Assembly: GCA_002368175.1 (NCBI GenBank)
Contig: AP018172.1
Coordinates: 4,901,001-4,965,000, forward strand
DNA from: Calothrix sp. NIES-2098
GTDB lineage: Bacteria; Cyanobacteriota; Cyanobacteriia; Cyanobacteriales; Nostocaceae
Direction of reading: 5' to 3'
Length of the DNA stretch: 64,000 nucleotides
Below the pieces are notes generated by a model. That model did not search any database. It saw only the letters and a program-made list of their open reading frames with translations, and was not told the DNA's origin. Numbering within the stretch: the stretch's first letter is position 1; every line of letters begins with the position of its first letter. This document shows, one piece after another, positions 17,419 through 25,577 of this stretch. The position numbers and the translations under genes are program-made.

Positions 17419-17454
17419 ATTTCGTAGTCAAAACTAAAATAGTGACTACGAAAT
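17419..17454 (-). terminator. Hairpin at the end of the tocopherol/TPR operon
   Basis: ATTTCGTAGTCA and TGACTACGAAAT form a perfect 12-bp stem with a 12-base loop, 19 bases past the TPR gene stop (minus strand). There is no strong T-run, so termination strength is unclear. Confidence 0.5.
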
Positions 17455-17472
17455 TATTCACCCTAAATATTG

Positions 17473-17940
17473 TTAATTTGATTTAGCGTTCATTTTATCG
17501 AGAATAGTGGTAACTTTCTCAGCCTTTTCTGGCTGTCTTTGTTTTTGCAATAAATCTCTAGCTATTTGCAGATTAGTTTTAGCGGCTTCTGGTTTTTCTT
17601 GTTGCATCAGCACATTTGCTAAACGTAAGTAAGCTTGAGGATTTTTGGGACTGCGCGCTATTACGTCTTCAAACCATTGTTTTGCTTCCTCAATTTTGCC
17701 TTGCTCTCTTAAAACATCTCCTAACAGTAAGCGAACCATATCATTAGTAGAGTTACGAGAAATCACTTGGCGAAAAGTCGTTTCTGCACCTTTATAATCT
17801 TGCTGTTGATAAAGATTGACACCTTTTTGAAATAGATTAGAAGTAATCAAAGTCTTTACAGCAAAATAAATGAGTAGAGCAATACTGGAAACTACGACAA
17901 CAATGGCAAGAATATCGATTGTGTGAAAGGTTTCTCGCAT
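17473..17940 (-). CDS. Membrane-anchored TPR protein
   Basis: 155 residues. One N-terminal membrane helix (DILAIVVVVSSIALLIYFAV, about 9-28) is followed by about three TPR units (LFQKGVNLYQQQDYKGAETTF, MVRLLLGDVLREQGKIEEA, AYLRLANVLMQQEKPEAA). TPRs hold protein complexes together. It is the last gene after two tocopherol enzymes with only 5 bases between it and the prenyltransferase, so it is probably co-transcribed and could be an assembly factor at the same membrane. A direct role in tocopherol synthesis is not shown. Confidence 0.75.
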   Translation of the reverse strand: MRETFHTIDILAIVVVVSSIALLIYFAVKTLITSNLFQKGVNLYQQQDYKGAETTFRQVISRNSTNDMVRLLLGDVLREQGKIEEAKQWFEDVIARSPKNPQAYLRLANVLMQQEKPEAAKTNLQIARDLLQKQRQPEKAEKVTTILDKMNAKSN

Positions 17941-17945
17941 TTTTT

Positions 17946-18878
17946 TTAAGCCAAAAGACAGGCGATGGGGAAAATCAAATATTCAATAAAAAACAGTTTC
18001 CAGATAAATTGGTAGAATTGAGCGATCGCACGTTTGTCTTGCAAGTCTACTGCTAAACTGCGCATCCACATCACACACAGCACTACCAGATGAGTAATTA
18101 CTAAGAATAGGGGGTTAACAGCGGCTAGATGTAGCACGCCCACTAAAATCATCCCCAAATAGCAAACAGTTAGCACCCAAAGCGCCAGATTAAACACTGC
18201 ACGCGGGCCGAGTTGGATAGTCAGAGTATTGATATTGTACAAGCGATCGCCTTCCATATCGGGGACATCTTTAAAGATAGCGATCGCAAATGTAAACACC
18301 AAAATAAACACAGTCAGCACCCACACCGACGCAGGAATTGATGGGTTTTGTTGTAATAGCCAACTAAAGTGCAAAAATAACCCTAAATTAACAATCGTTC
18401 CCCGCACCGAAAAAATACAGAAAGCTGCCCAAAAAGGAAACCGCTTCAAGCGAATTGGCGGTAAAGAATAAGCAGTTCCAATCGCCAAACTAATCGCCAC
18501 CATCCCCAATAAAAAAGGGCCGTTTAGCCAAGCTATGACTAGTGCCAAAACGCCAGTAATCGCTACAATTAATTGCCCTTGGATTTTAGAAAATACCCCT
18601 GATGCGAGTGGTAGATGAGGCTTATTAATTTTGTCAATCTCAATATCTTCCAGTTGATTCAGTCCCACAATGTAAACATTGCCACACAAACAGGCAATCC
18701 AAGCTCCCAAAAGTGGGAAGAGAGAAAAATTACGATTACCTACAGCAACAGCAATCAAATACAAAGCCAATACGCTTAAACTCGTACCAATAATTGTATG
18801 TGGACGGGAAAACTGCCAAAAAGCATAAAGCCACTTACTCCACACACCAAGAGACTTTTGCCCAGAAAACTGATTCAT
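17946..18878 (-). CDS. hpt: Homogentisate phytyltransferase (UbiA family)
   Basis: A 310-residue integral membrane prenyltransferase with about eight or nine helices. The first Asp-rich motif is NQLEDIEIDKINKPHLP near residue 73 and the second is KDVPDMEGDRLYNI near 205, both binding Mg-diphosphate. The start RPHTIIGTSLSV is typical of the VTE2/Slr1736 group, which joins homogentisate to phytyl diphosphate and commits it to tocopherol synthesis. It follows the tocopherol methyltransferase by 3 bases on the same strand, which supports this substrate over other UbiA roles. Confidence 0.9.
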   Translation of the reverse strand: MNQFSGQKSLGVWSKWLYAFWQFSRPHTIIGTSLSVLALYLIAVAVGNRNFSLFPLLGAWIACLCGNVYIVGLNQLEDIEIDKINKPHLPLASGVFSKIQGQLIVAITGVLALVIAWLNGPFLLGMVAISLAIGTAYSLPPIRLKRFPFWAAFCIFSVRGTIVNLGLFLHFSWLLQQNPSIPASVWVLTVFILVFTFAIAIFKDVPDMEGDRLYNINTLTIQLGPRAVFNLALWVLTVCYLGMILVGVLHLAAVNPLFLVITHLVVLCVMWMRSLAVDLQDKRAIAQFYQFIWKLFFIEYLIFPIACLLA

Positions 18879-18881
18879 GCT

Positions 18882-19724
18882 CTATTTATTCCCGCACAAC
18901 AACCCAAACCGAATCAACCCGCGCTGATAACCTCGACGCATCAAACCTAGTGATAGCGCCCCCATAATCGTCGTCCAGCCGGAAGTTAGTAACCCCCAAA
19001 TCGCTTTGGGAGTAAAAGCTGAATCAATCACAAAATCCCAAAATGGCGCAACAGCAGTTGACCAATCAGCAGTGCGAATATTTTGTAAGGGAAGTTGAGA
19101 TGCGATCGCGCTATACTCTGGCAACGAAATCACATAAGGTAAACAATACACTTGATAAATTTCTTGCAAGTGTTTTTGCTCATCCTCTGTCAATGGAGAG
19201 TTATCAATCGGGCGATGGCACCAAGTCACCATAATCAACTTACCACCAGGTTTCAGCACTCGGTAGCATTCCTGCATAAACTTGGTTTTATCTGGCATAT
19301 GTTCGCCACTTTCCAAAGACCAAACCAAGTCAAAAGTATTGTCATCAAAGGGCATTGCTTGCGCATCTGCCACTAAAAATTGACTTCTAGCGCTCAAATT
19401 CAACTCTTGGGCACGTTCTGTAGCCCTAGCTGCTTGCACTGGACTCAGAGTAATTCCTGTCGCCCTAGCATGAAACTTTTCTGCTAGGTACAGAGAACTA
19501 CCGCCAATACCACAGCCTACATCCAAGATATTTGCCGCTGTTGCTACTCCTGCCCAATTAAGCAGTTCTTCGATTAAATCAATTTGAGCTTGGCGGCGGT
19601 CTTTTTTTTGCGTGCCATCTGGCCCGTAGTAGCCATGATGCATATGTTCGCCCCAAATGTCTTCCCAAAGACCAGAGGAGGCATCGTAAAACTGCTGAAT
19701 TTTTTGGTAAAGTGTTGCACTCAT
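18882..19724 (-). CDS. Gamma-tocopherol methyltransferase-like SAM enzyme
   Basis: 280 residues. The SAM-binding motif ILDVGCGIGGSS is at residues 64-75. Motif II-like DAQAMPFDDNTFDLVWSLESGEHM is characteristic of the tocopherol/sarcosine methyltransferase group. The N-terminal segment LWEDIWGEHMHHGYYGPDG is typical of gamma-tocopherol methyltransferase (VTE4), which adds the last ring methyl to give alpha-tocopherol. First gene of the minus-strand operon with homogentisate phytyltransferase. Some close relatives act on other substrates (e.g. MPBQ), but the neighbour favours tocopherol. Confidence 0.88.
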   Translation of the reverse strand: MSATLYQKIQQFYDASSGLWEDIWGEHMHHGYYGPDGTQKKDRRQAQIDLIEELLNWAGVATAANILDVGCGIGGSSLYLAEKFHARATGITLSPVQAARATERAQELNLSARSQFLVADAQAMPFDDNTFDLVWSLESGEHMPDKTKFMQECYRVLKPGGKLIMVTWCHRPIDNSPLTEDEQKHLQEIYQVYCLPYVISLPEYSAIASQLPLQNIRTADWSTAVAPFWDFVIDSAFTPKAIWGLLTSGWTTIMGALSLGLMRRGYQRGLIRFGLLCGNK

Positions 19725-19875
19725 GAAAAAAGCAGTGTTAAGACAAAGCAGAATTTAAATCAACATATTCGTAGGCTACCATGTGTGTTTTTAATTAAAT
19801 AAGAGTGTTTTGGATTTTAGGGAGGGTAAATCCCATGCATACCCCCTTAGCAAAATTTACGAATCTTACCTTGGT

Positions 19876-21210
19876 ATGACTGTTGCCCGCACAATTTGTT
19901 CAGGTTTTTTAGCTGTCATCACTGTAGGAACTATCCTACTGATGTTGCCTTTTTCTACTAGTAGTGGTAATTGGAACGATCCAATTGTCGCCCTATTTAC
20001 ATCAACATCCGCAGTTTGTGTGACTGGTTTATCGGTAGTCGATCCTGGTACTTATTTTTCCTTTTGGGGTCAGTTTTTTATTGCGCTGTTGGCTCAGATA
20101 GGTGGTTTGGGCTACATGACAACAACCACCTTTTTGATTTTGCTAATTGGACGAAAGTTTGATTTGCGAGAAAAAATGGCAATTCAACAAGCTTTAGATC
20201 GACCGGGGATGAGTGGTAGTGCCCAAGTTATTCGCTCGATTATTGCTACTACCTTAATTTTTGAAATCACTGGAGTGTTTTTATTACTACCAGCATTTGT
20301 GCCTGATTATGGTTGGAGCCAAGGACTTTGGTTAGCGATTTTTCATAGTGTTAATGCTTGGAATAATGCTGGATTTAGCCTTTTCAAGGATAATTTAATT
20401 GGCTATCAGTCATCATTACTCGTAGTATTGACAGTTACAACATTAATTATTTTTGGCGGTATTGGTTATCAAGTAATTTTAGAAATGTATCTCTGGTTAC
20501 GCGATCGCTTGCGCAGAAAAATCAGTTGTCAAATATTTTCTTTAGATTTTAAAGTTGCAACTAGCACGACATTAATACTGTTGTTTCTGGGGACAATTGC
20601 CTTTTTATGTATAGAAGTACGCAACCCAGCAACATTTGGCAATATGAATTTACGCGACCAGTTATTATTAGCTTGGTTTCAATCTGTTACGCCTAGAACA
20701 GCTGGTTTTAACACCATTGATATTGGTAAAATGACCACTGCTGGTTTATTTATCACCATTGCCTTGATGTTTATTGGTGCAAGTCCCGGCGGTACAGGTG
20801 GCGGCATAAAAACCACAACATTGAGAGTTCTCACCAGTTGTACCCAATCAATTCTTCAAGGAAAAGAAGAAGTTTTGTTATACGAACGTAAAATAGCAAT
20901 CAATCTAATTTTGAAAGCTGTCGGCGTATTAGTTGGTTCGGTAGCAACCGTGATTTTAGCGACAATTTTAATTGCCCTGACAGATCCAAAATTAGATTTT
21001 ATTCAAATTCTGTTTGAAGTAGTCTCAGCTTTTGCTACAGTTGGTCTTTCAACTGGGATTACCGGAAGTGTTTCAATAGGTGCCAAGCTAATATTAATTC
21101 TTACAATGTATATTGGACGGGTTGGTGTTCTACTGCTAATGTCTGCTATATTAGGCGACCCACGTCCTACTAGAATTCACTACCCTGAAGAAAACTTGTT
21201 AGTGGGATGA
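19876..21210 (+). CDS. ktrB: KtrB potassium/sodium uptake channel subunit
   Basis: 444 residues from the ATG at 19876 (MTVARTICSGFLAV); an in-frame TTG at 19810 would add 22 residues not typical of the family. The four pore loops with filter glycines are visible: TSTSAVCVTGLSVVD, SVNAWNNAGFSLF, SVTPRTAGFNTIDIG and VVSAFATVGLSTGIT, plus the gate loop SPGGTGGGIKTTT. KtrB is the membrane pore of the Ktr system, important in cyanobacterial osmotic response. ktrA follows on the same strand, with a stable hairpin between them. Confidence 0.93.
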   Translation: MTVARTICSGFLAVITVGTILLMLPFSTSSGNWNDPIVALFTSTSAVCVTGLSVVDPGTYFSFWGQFFIALLAQIGGLGYMTTTTFLILLIGRKFDLREKMAIQQALDRPGMSGSAQVIRSIIATTLIFEITGVFLLLPAFVPDYGWSQGLWLAIFHSVNAWNNAGFSLFKDNLIGYQSSLLVVLTVTTLIIFGGIGYQVILEMYLWLRDRLRRKISCQIFSLDFKVATSTTLILLFLGTIAFLCIEVRNPATFGNMNLRDQLLLAWFQSVTPRTAGFNTIDIGKMTTAGLFITIALMFIGASPGGTGGGIKTTTLRVLTSCTQSILQGKEEVLLYERKIAINLILKAVGVLVGSVATVILATILIALTDPKLDFIQILFEVVSAFATVGLSTGITGSVSIGAKLILILTMYIGRVGVLLLMSAILGDPRPTRIHYPEENLLVG

Positions 21211-21247
21211 TCGCAGTCTGAACATTCAATAAATAACCTGATAAAAT

Positions 21248-21289
21248 TTACACGGATAGGCACAAATATGGTTTTGCCTATCCGTGTAA
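21248..21289 (+). terminator. Stable intercistronic hairpin between ktrB and ktrA
   Basis: TTACACGGATAGGCA and TGCCTATCCGTGTAA form a perfect 15-bp stem with a 12-base loop, followed by CTTTTGTG. It could act as a partial terminator or as an RNA-processing/stability element that lowers ktrA relative to ktrB. The role is inference. Confidence 0.6.
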
Positions 21290-21334
21290 CTTTTGTGCCC
21301 TCAAATCAGGGAGCGCTATTTAAGGAAGAAACTT

Positions 21335-22030
21335 GTGAATCTGTCAGCATTAAGCTTTTTTCGCAGTTTACGTAAAGATAACCATCAATTTGCAGTCATT
21401 GGTTTAGGTCGTTTTGGTCGCTCTGTATCTTCTACACTGCATAGATTGGGTTATGAAGTTCTAGCAACAGATATTGATGAAAAGCGAGTATCAGAAGCAT
21501 TGACGGATCGGATAGTTGGTCATGCTTTGCAGCTAGATTCTACAGAACCAGCCGCACTCAAAGAAGCAGGAATTTTTGAATTTGATACGGTTATCGTGGC
21601 AATTGGTAACTATGTTCAAGAAAGTATCATCACTACTTTAAATGTCAAAGAGGGCGGTGTACCCCATGTAGTTGCTAAAGCTTCTAGCGAAGTTCACCGC
21701 AAGCTGTTGAAAAGAGTGGGAGCAGATCACGTTGTTTTTCCCGAATACGAAGCAGGTTGTGCTCTTGCACGCACGCTTACCAAGCCATCAATTATCGAGC
21801 GATTTGACCTCGATCCCGATAACAGTATTGTAGAGTTGATTGTGCCTGACGAATTTCACGCCAAAACTATTACTGAACTCCAACTGCGTAACCGCTATGG
21901 AGTGAATTTAGTGGCGGTGAGTCAGGATGGTAAATTTATCATCAATCCTGAACCCAACAAGCGTCTAGAGCGTGGTTCAGCAATGGTAGTTATTGGTCAT
22001 AACAAAGATATTAATCGCTTACCAATTTAA
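21335..22030 (+). CDS. ktrA: KtrA regulatory (RCK) subunit of potassium uptake
   Basis: 231 residues from GTG 21335, chosen because AAGGAAGAA sits just upstream; the longer frame from 21293 overlaps the hairpin region. The RCK_N Rossmann motif is FAVIGLGRFGRSV (G-x-G-x-x-G) and ATDIDEKR ends strand 2, so it binds NAD(H) or ATP/ADP. An RCK_C domain covers about residues 140-225 (SIVELIVPDEFHAKTITEL). Cytosolic rings of KtrA gate KtrB. It lies 124 bases after ktrB. Confidence 0.93.
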   Translation: MNLSALSFFRSLRKDNHQFAVIGLGRFGRSVSSTLHRLGYEVLATDIDEKRVSEALTDRIVGHALQLDSTEPAALKEAGIFEFDTVIVAIGNYVQESIITTLNVKEGGVPHVVAKASSEVHRKLLKRVGADHVVFPEYEAGCALARTLTKPSIIERFDLDPDNSIVELIVPDEFHAKTITELQLRNRYGVNLVAVSQDGKFIINPEPNKRLERGSAMVVIGHNKDINRLPI

Positions 22031-22880
22031 TTTCTCACATAGCTGCTGATAAGGAGCGATCGCATCTAGATTTAATTACATACATTGTAATTCTTGTCAA
22101 GATATAAATTCCCCAAATATAAATTTTAGTCAATTGGTGATTCCTCAGAATTTCCTCATTTTTTAGTTTTACGATAGGCGTCCATCAAAAAAACAACATA
22201 CATAGTCAGGGCATAAAAAATAAATGCCTACTATCCATAATGGAAACAATCTAATTGGCTTTCAGCCTTTTAGAAATTTTGTTCAGCCCCGATCAAAGCC
22301 TTCATCTGAACAAATTAAATTAGATATATTAAGGATAATATTTACATGAGTTAGCTAGAATAATATATCTAACCTTTAAACAGACATTTATTTATTTTTA
22401 AACACAATTGTTTACATGAATTTCAAGAGTTTTACAAGTAAATATCCTTTGATAGTAGGGCTTATAGCTATTTAAGCGTAAGGTAGTTTGATGCTATTTG
22501 AGGCACAGAAATTTTAACTTTTTTGTAATATATATCAACTTATTCTCATAATTCATTATTTATACGGAAGTATTTTTCTAGGCAGACAAGGTAAATTTCT
22601 ATTACATAAGTAATTAAGCAGTATAGATGAGAGAAATTCCTAAATTAATGAGTGTTAAATTTTAATTATCCCAAATAAACATTCATCAAGTTAGGTAAAT
22701 ATTTTTGCACATCTGCTTCAAATACTTTTTGAGGATAATTAATCATGAAAATCCTCAATATACCTTCCTAAAGCTGGAAAGTTTCGGGTTATTGGAACTT
22801 GGCGATTTTCACATTTTTAGGTAAAAAAATCCTGCGTGCGACCGCAGGATTAATTTCGATTGAATATATACACCTCCATA
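22031..22880. other. Long AT-rich leader region of the surface-protein operon
   Basis: About 850 bases with no supported gene between ktrA and the surface operon. It probably holds the operon promoter and a long 5' untranslated region. A minus-strand terminator-like hairpin lies at 22829-22850. No known riboswitch was recognised. Confidence 0.4.
22829..22850 (-). terminator. Minus-strand intrinsic terminator just upstream of the surface operon start
   Basis: ATCCTGCG (22829-22836) pairs with CGCAGGAT (22843-22850). Read on the minus strand, it is followed by TTTTTTTACC, a canonical terminator. No minus-strand gene ends here, so it would stop antisense transcription coming out of the operon. 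On the plus strand it has no T-run. Confidence 0.6.
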
Positions 22881-24794
22881 ATGGCAAAAAATCAAAGATT
22901 AAGCAAACAGCGATGTCTCACGACAAGCCGCTGCGCGTCTGCGCAGTTCTACCGTTCTTTGGTAGCAACAGTATTATTAGCCAATGGCGTTTTCCAATTT
23001 GTTGCGCCTGTATTAGCGGAAGGAACCAAAGCTGGACAATCCATCAGTAACACCGCGACTGCGACTTACGAAGACCCAAATAATCCAGGCACCACAATAA
23101 ATGCAACTTCTAACACAGTTACCGTAACCGTAGCAGAAGTTGCTGGTGTAACTGTGACTGATAATGCACCGACATTTAAGACTGATGCCAACAGTGATGG
23201 TGACTATAATACTGGTGACACTATCTACTTCAACTTCACTGTTAAAAACACTGGTAATGACCCCACCAAGTTAGTCATTCCCGAAACACCACTAGTAACA
23301 GATAACAATGCTGGGGTCAATCTGGCACAGCTTAATGGTAGTGTAGAAATCAGTTACGACAACGGCACTACTTGGAGCGCTCTCCCCAGTGGAGGAGTCA
23401 CTAACTCTGTAGCAGCTGATACGAGTGTTTTAGTCCGCGTACCTGTGCAAGTACTGAACAATGGCGATCCGACAAATGGCGATCAAATTTCAGTTCAGTT
23501 AGGTAATACGCCAGCTAACGATCAGAACATTGCCAGGACAACAACTGACACTACTGACTTGTATACTCAAGATAATGCTGATGGTGCAGTAGCCAACGAA
23601 GTAAATGGCGCACCGGTTAACGGTGTTCGTGAAGCTAGTGATACCTCAACCTTGACACTTACGCTGAAAGCCCTTTTGAATGGGCCTCAAGGCGCTGCTG
23701 GTGCAGATTACAATGGTGATAACAATAAAGACTTTACCAACAAATCTTCACCCATAGCCGCAGGTACAGCCCCCGGTAGCCTCATAGATCCAAATACTGT
23801 CACCTTTACCAACACAATCCAGAATACTGGTACAGGTACTAACAACATCTCCCTATTACCCACACCACCAGCAACTACAACAGATTTGCGTGACGGTACT
23901 ATAGTTACCATCAGCAACACTGCTGGTACTGTGACTGCTACCTATACATACAATAGCGGCACATTTACTTTCACTTCAGGAACAGGTATTGTCGGAGGAA
24001 ATCCTGTTAGTGCTACAAATCCTGTGCGGATTGATAACGTAGCAGCCAATGGTACAGCTGACTATACCGTTACAGTAAATTTACCTGCTAATACTCCCCT
24101 GTCTACAGATATTGAAAAAGGCTTCCCAGCTCCCATTACAGCTTTCGTAGATCTTAATGGCAATGGAGTTAGTGATACTACTGAACCCAGAAATATCACG
24201 ATCGACAGGGTATATACTGGTTTCTTGAAGTTGGTGAAAAAATCTCGAATTGTCCAAGGTACCGGGCCAGCTGTAGTAGGAAATCAAGGTAACTTTGAAT
24301 CTACACCAGCAGTCGATCCTGATGGTGCAGGGCCTTTACCAGCTATAGACCCCAATCCTGGTGTTGCAGATGAAGCCAGAACCCCTGCACCTGGAAACAT
24401 TATTGAGTACCAGATTAGCTATAAAAACGTTTCTGAGGCGCAATTAGGTACAGGCAACAAGATTTTACAAGCTGCGAATGTCAACATCACAGAAGATGGT
24501 ACTACTGGTGGCAACAACTGGGCAAAAGACAACGATGGTAACGGACAAATTGATACTAGCCATATGATGGGTAGTGCCAAGGTTGAGACTACACCAGGTA
24601 ATACAGATGCGAATGCAAGTATTGCTTACACTCCGACAGAACAAGGTACAACTGCGGGTAATGATGTGGCGCTAACCCAGACTGCGGCTAACGATGTGAC
24701 CAAGTATGTAGTGACGCTATCAAATAACCTTGCACCCCAAGATTCTAGGTTATTTACATTCCAACGTAAGGTTAGCGGTACTACTAAGCAATAA
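22881..24794 (+). CDS. Secreted DUF11-repeat surface protein
   Basis: 637 residues from ATG 22881 (an in-frame TTG lies 21 bases upstream). A signal peptide with a late hydrophobic core (SLVATVLLANGVFQFVAPVLA, about 27-47) is followed by beta-sandwich repeats of the DUF11 type: SNTATATYEDPNNPG, GDTIYFNFTVKNTGNDPT, and later GNIIEYQISYKNVSEAQLG. Asp-rich loops (DANSDGDYNTGD, DNDGNGQIDTS) suggest calcium binding. First of six co-directional surface genes, followed by an attenuating hairpin. Its exact role in the envelope is unknown. Confidence 0.8.
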   Translation: MAKNQRLSKQRCLTTSRCASAQFYRSLVATVLLANGVFQFVAPVLAEGTKAGQSISNTATATYEDPNNPGTTINATSNTVTVTVAEVAGVTVTDNAPTFKTDANSDGDYNTGDTIYFNFTVKNTGNDPTKLVIPETPLVTDNNAGVNLAQLNGSVEISYDNGTTWSALPSGGVTNSVAADTSVLVRVPVQVLNNGDPTNGDQISVQLGNTPANDQNIARTTTDTTDLYTQDNADGAVANEVNGAPVNGVREASDTSTLTLTLKALLNGPQGAAGADYNGDNNKDFTNKSSPIAAGTAPGSLIDPNTVTFTNTIQNTGTGTNNISLLPTPPATTTDLRDGTIVTISNTAGTVTATYTYNSGTFTFTSGTGIVGGNPVSATNPVRIDNVAANGTADYTVTVNLPANTPLSTDIEKGFPAPITAFVDLNGNGVSDTTEPRNITIDRVYTGFLKLVKKSRIVQGTGPAVVGNQGNFESTPAVDPDGAGPLPAIDPNPGVADEARTPAPGNIIEYQISYKNVSEAQLGTGNKILQAANVNITEDGTTGGNNWAKDNDGNGQIDTSHMMGSAKVETTPGNTDANASIAYTPTEQGTTAGNDVALTQTAANDVTKYVVTLSNNLAPQDSRLFTFQRKVSGTTKQ

Positions 24795-24825
24795 AACTAG
24801 CATTTAGTGCTAAAACCGATACACA

Positions 24826-24858
24826 GGGACATTTACCCAGTTATATGTCCCTTTTATC
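24826..24858 (+). terminator. Weak intrinsic terminator or attenuator inside the surface operon
   Basis: GGGACAT (24826-24832) pairs with ATGTCCC (24845-24851), followed by TTTTATCC. The short stem suggests partial termination, which would give more transcript of the first gene than of the rest. Confidence 0.5.
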
Positions 24859-24884
24859 CAAAATTTTTCTACTAGGTGATTGAG

Positions 24885-25451
24885 ATGAAACGTTTTTCCA
24901 TGATGAGTATAAGTGCGATCGCACTTATTGCAGGTATATCCTTTGCTGGTGAAATTCCAGTTATTAGCAATATAATTCATAGTGACACTGCGATCGCGCA
25001 AAATGCCAAAAAAGGGGCAGTACAGTTACGCTTAGAAGCAGAAAAGAAAGTAGTACAAGATAATCAAGGTAAACAAACAGTTACTTGGCAAGCTTTGCAA
25101 GGTCAAGTTGTAGTACATCCGGGGGATATATTGCGTTATACAGTAACTGGTGGCAACAATGGCGATAAAGCCGTCAAAAACCTCACCATTAATCAAGCAA
25201 TTCCTCAGGGAATGGTGTATGTACTGAAATCTGCTACAGTCAACGATAAACAAGGCGCAAAGATTACCTACAGTATTGATGGCGGACGTAGCTTTGTGGA
25301 AAATCCGACAATCAAAGTCACCCTCCCCAATGGTAAAGAAGAGACTCGCCCAGCACCAGCCACCGCTTACACTCACATCCGCTGGAATTTTGGCTCATCT
25401 GTTTCCGCTAAAGAGACAGTTAAGGGGACTTATCAAGCTCAAGTACGCTAA
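24885..25451 (+). CDS. Secreted single-DUF11-domain protein
   Basis: 188 residues from ATG 24885 (MKRFSMMS). Signal peptide with core ISAIALIAGISFAG, ending near ATAIAQNA. One DUF11-like beta-sandwich follows: GQVVVHPGDILRYTVTGGN, VKNLTINQAIPQGMVYV and THIRWNFGSSVSAKET. DUF11 domains are repeats of secreted or surface proteins; here a single copy suggests a small subunit or connector. Second gene of the surface operon, with a hairpin on either side. Confidence 0.8.
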   Translation: MKRFSMMSISAIALIAGISFAGEIPVISNIIHSDTAIAQNAKKGAVQLRLEAEKKVVQDNQGKQTVTWQALQGQVVVHPGDILRYTVTGGNNGDKAVKNLTINQAIPQGMVYVLKSATVNDKQGAKITYSIDGGRSFVENPTIKVTLPNGKEETRPAPATAYTHIRWNFGSSVSAKETVKGTYQAQVR

Positions 25452-25472
25452 GTCGGTTAGATTTTTGCTAAT

Positions 25473-25496
25473 AGAGACGTTAGAACAAACGTCTCT
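25473..25496 (+). other. Intercistronic hairpin in the surface operon
   Basis: AGAGACGTT (25473-25481) and AACGTCTCT (25488-25496) form a 9-bp perfect stem with a 6-base loop. No T-run follows, so an RNA-stability role is more likely than termination. Confidence 0.5.
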
Positions 25497-25577
25497 TAAT
25501 CTATCCTCAATAATTTCCACAGATCTGGGTGCAGGCTCGAACCCAGTTACCGTCCAGTTTACCAGGAGAAAAATTCA

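Noticed and set aside
25518..25556. tRNA-like stretch (GGCTCGAACCCAG)
   Set aside because: No cloverleaf can be formed around it; it lies in the leader of the GTG-started surface gene.
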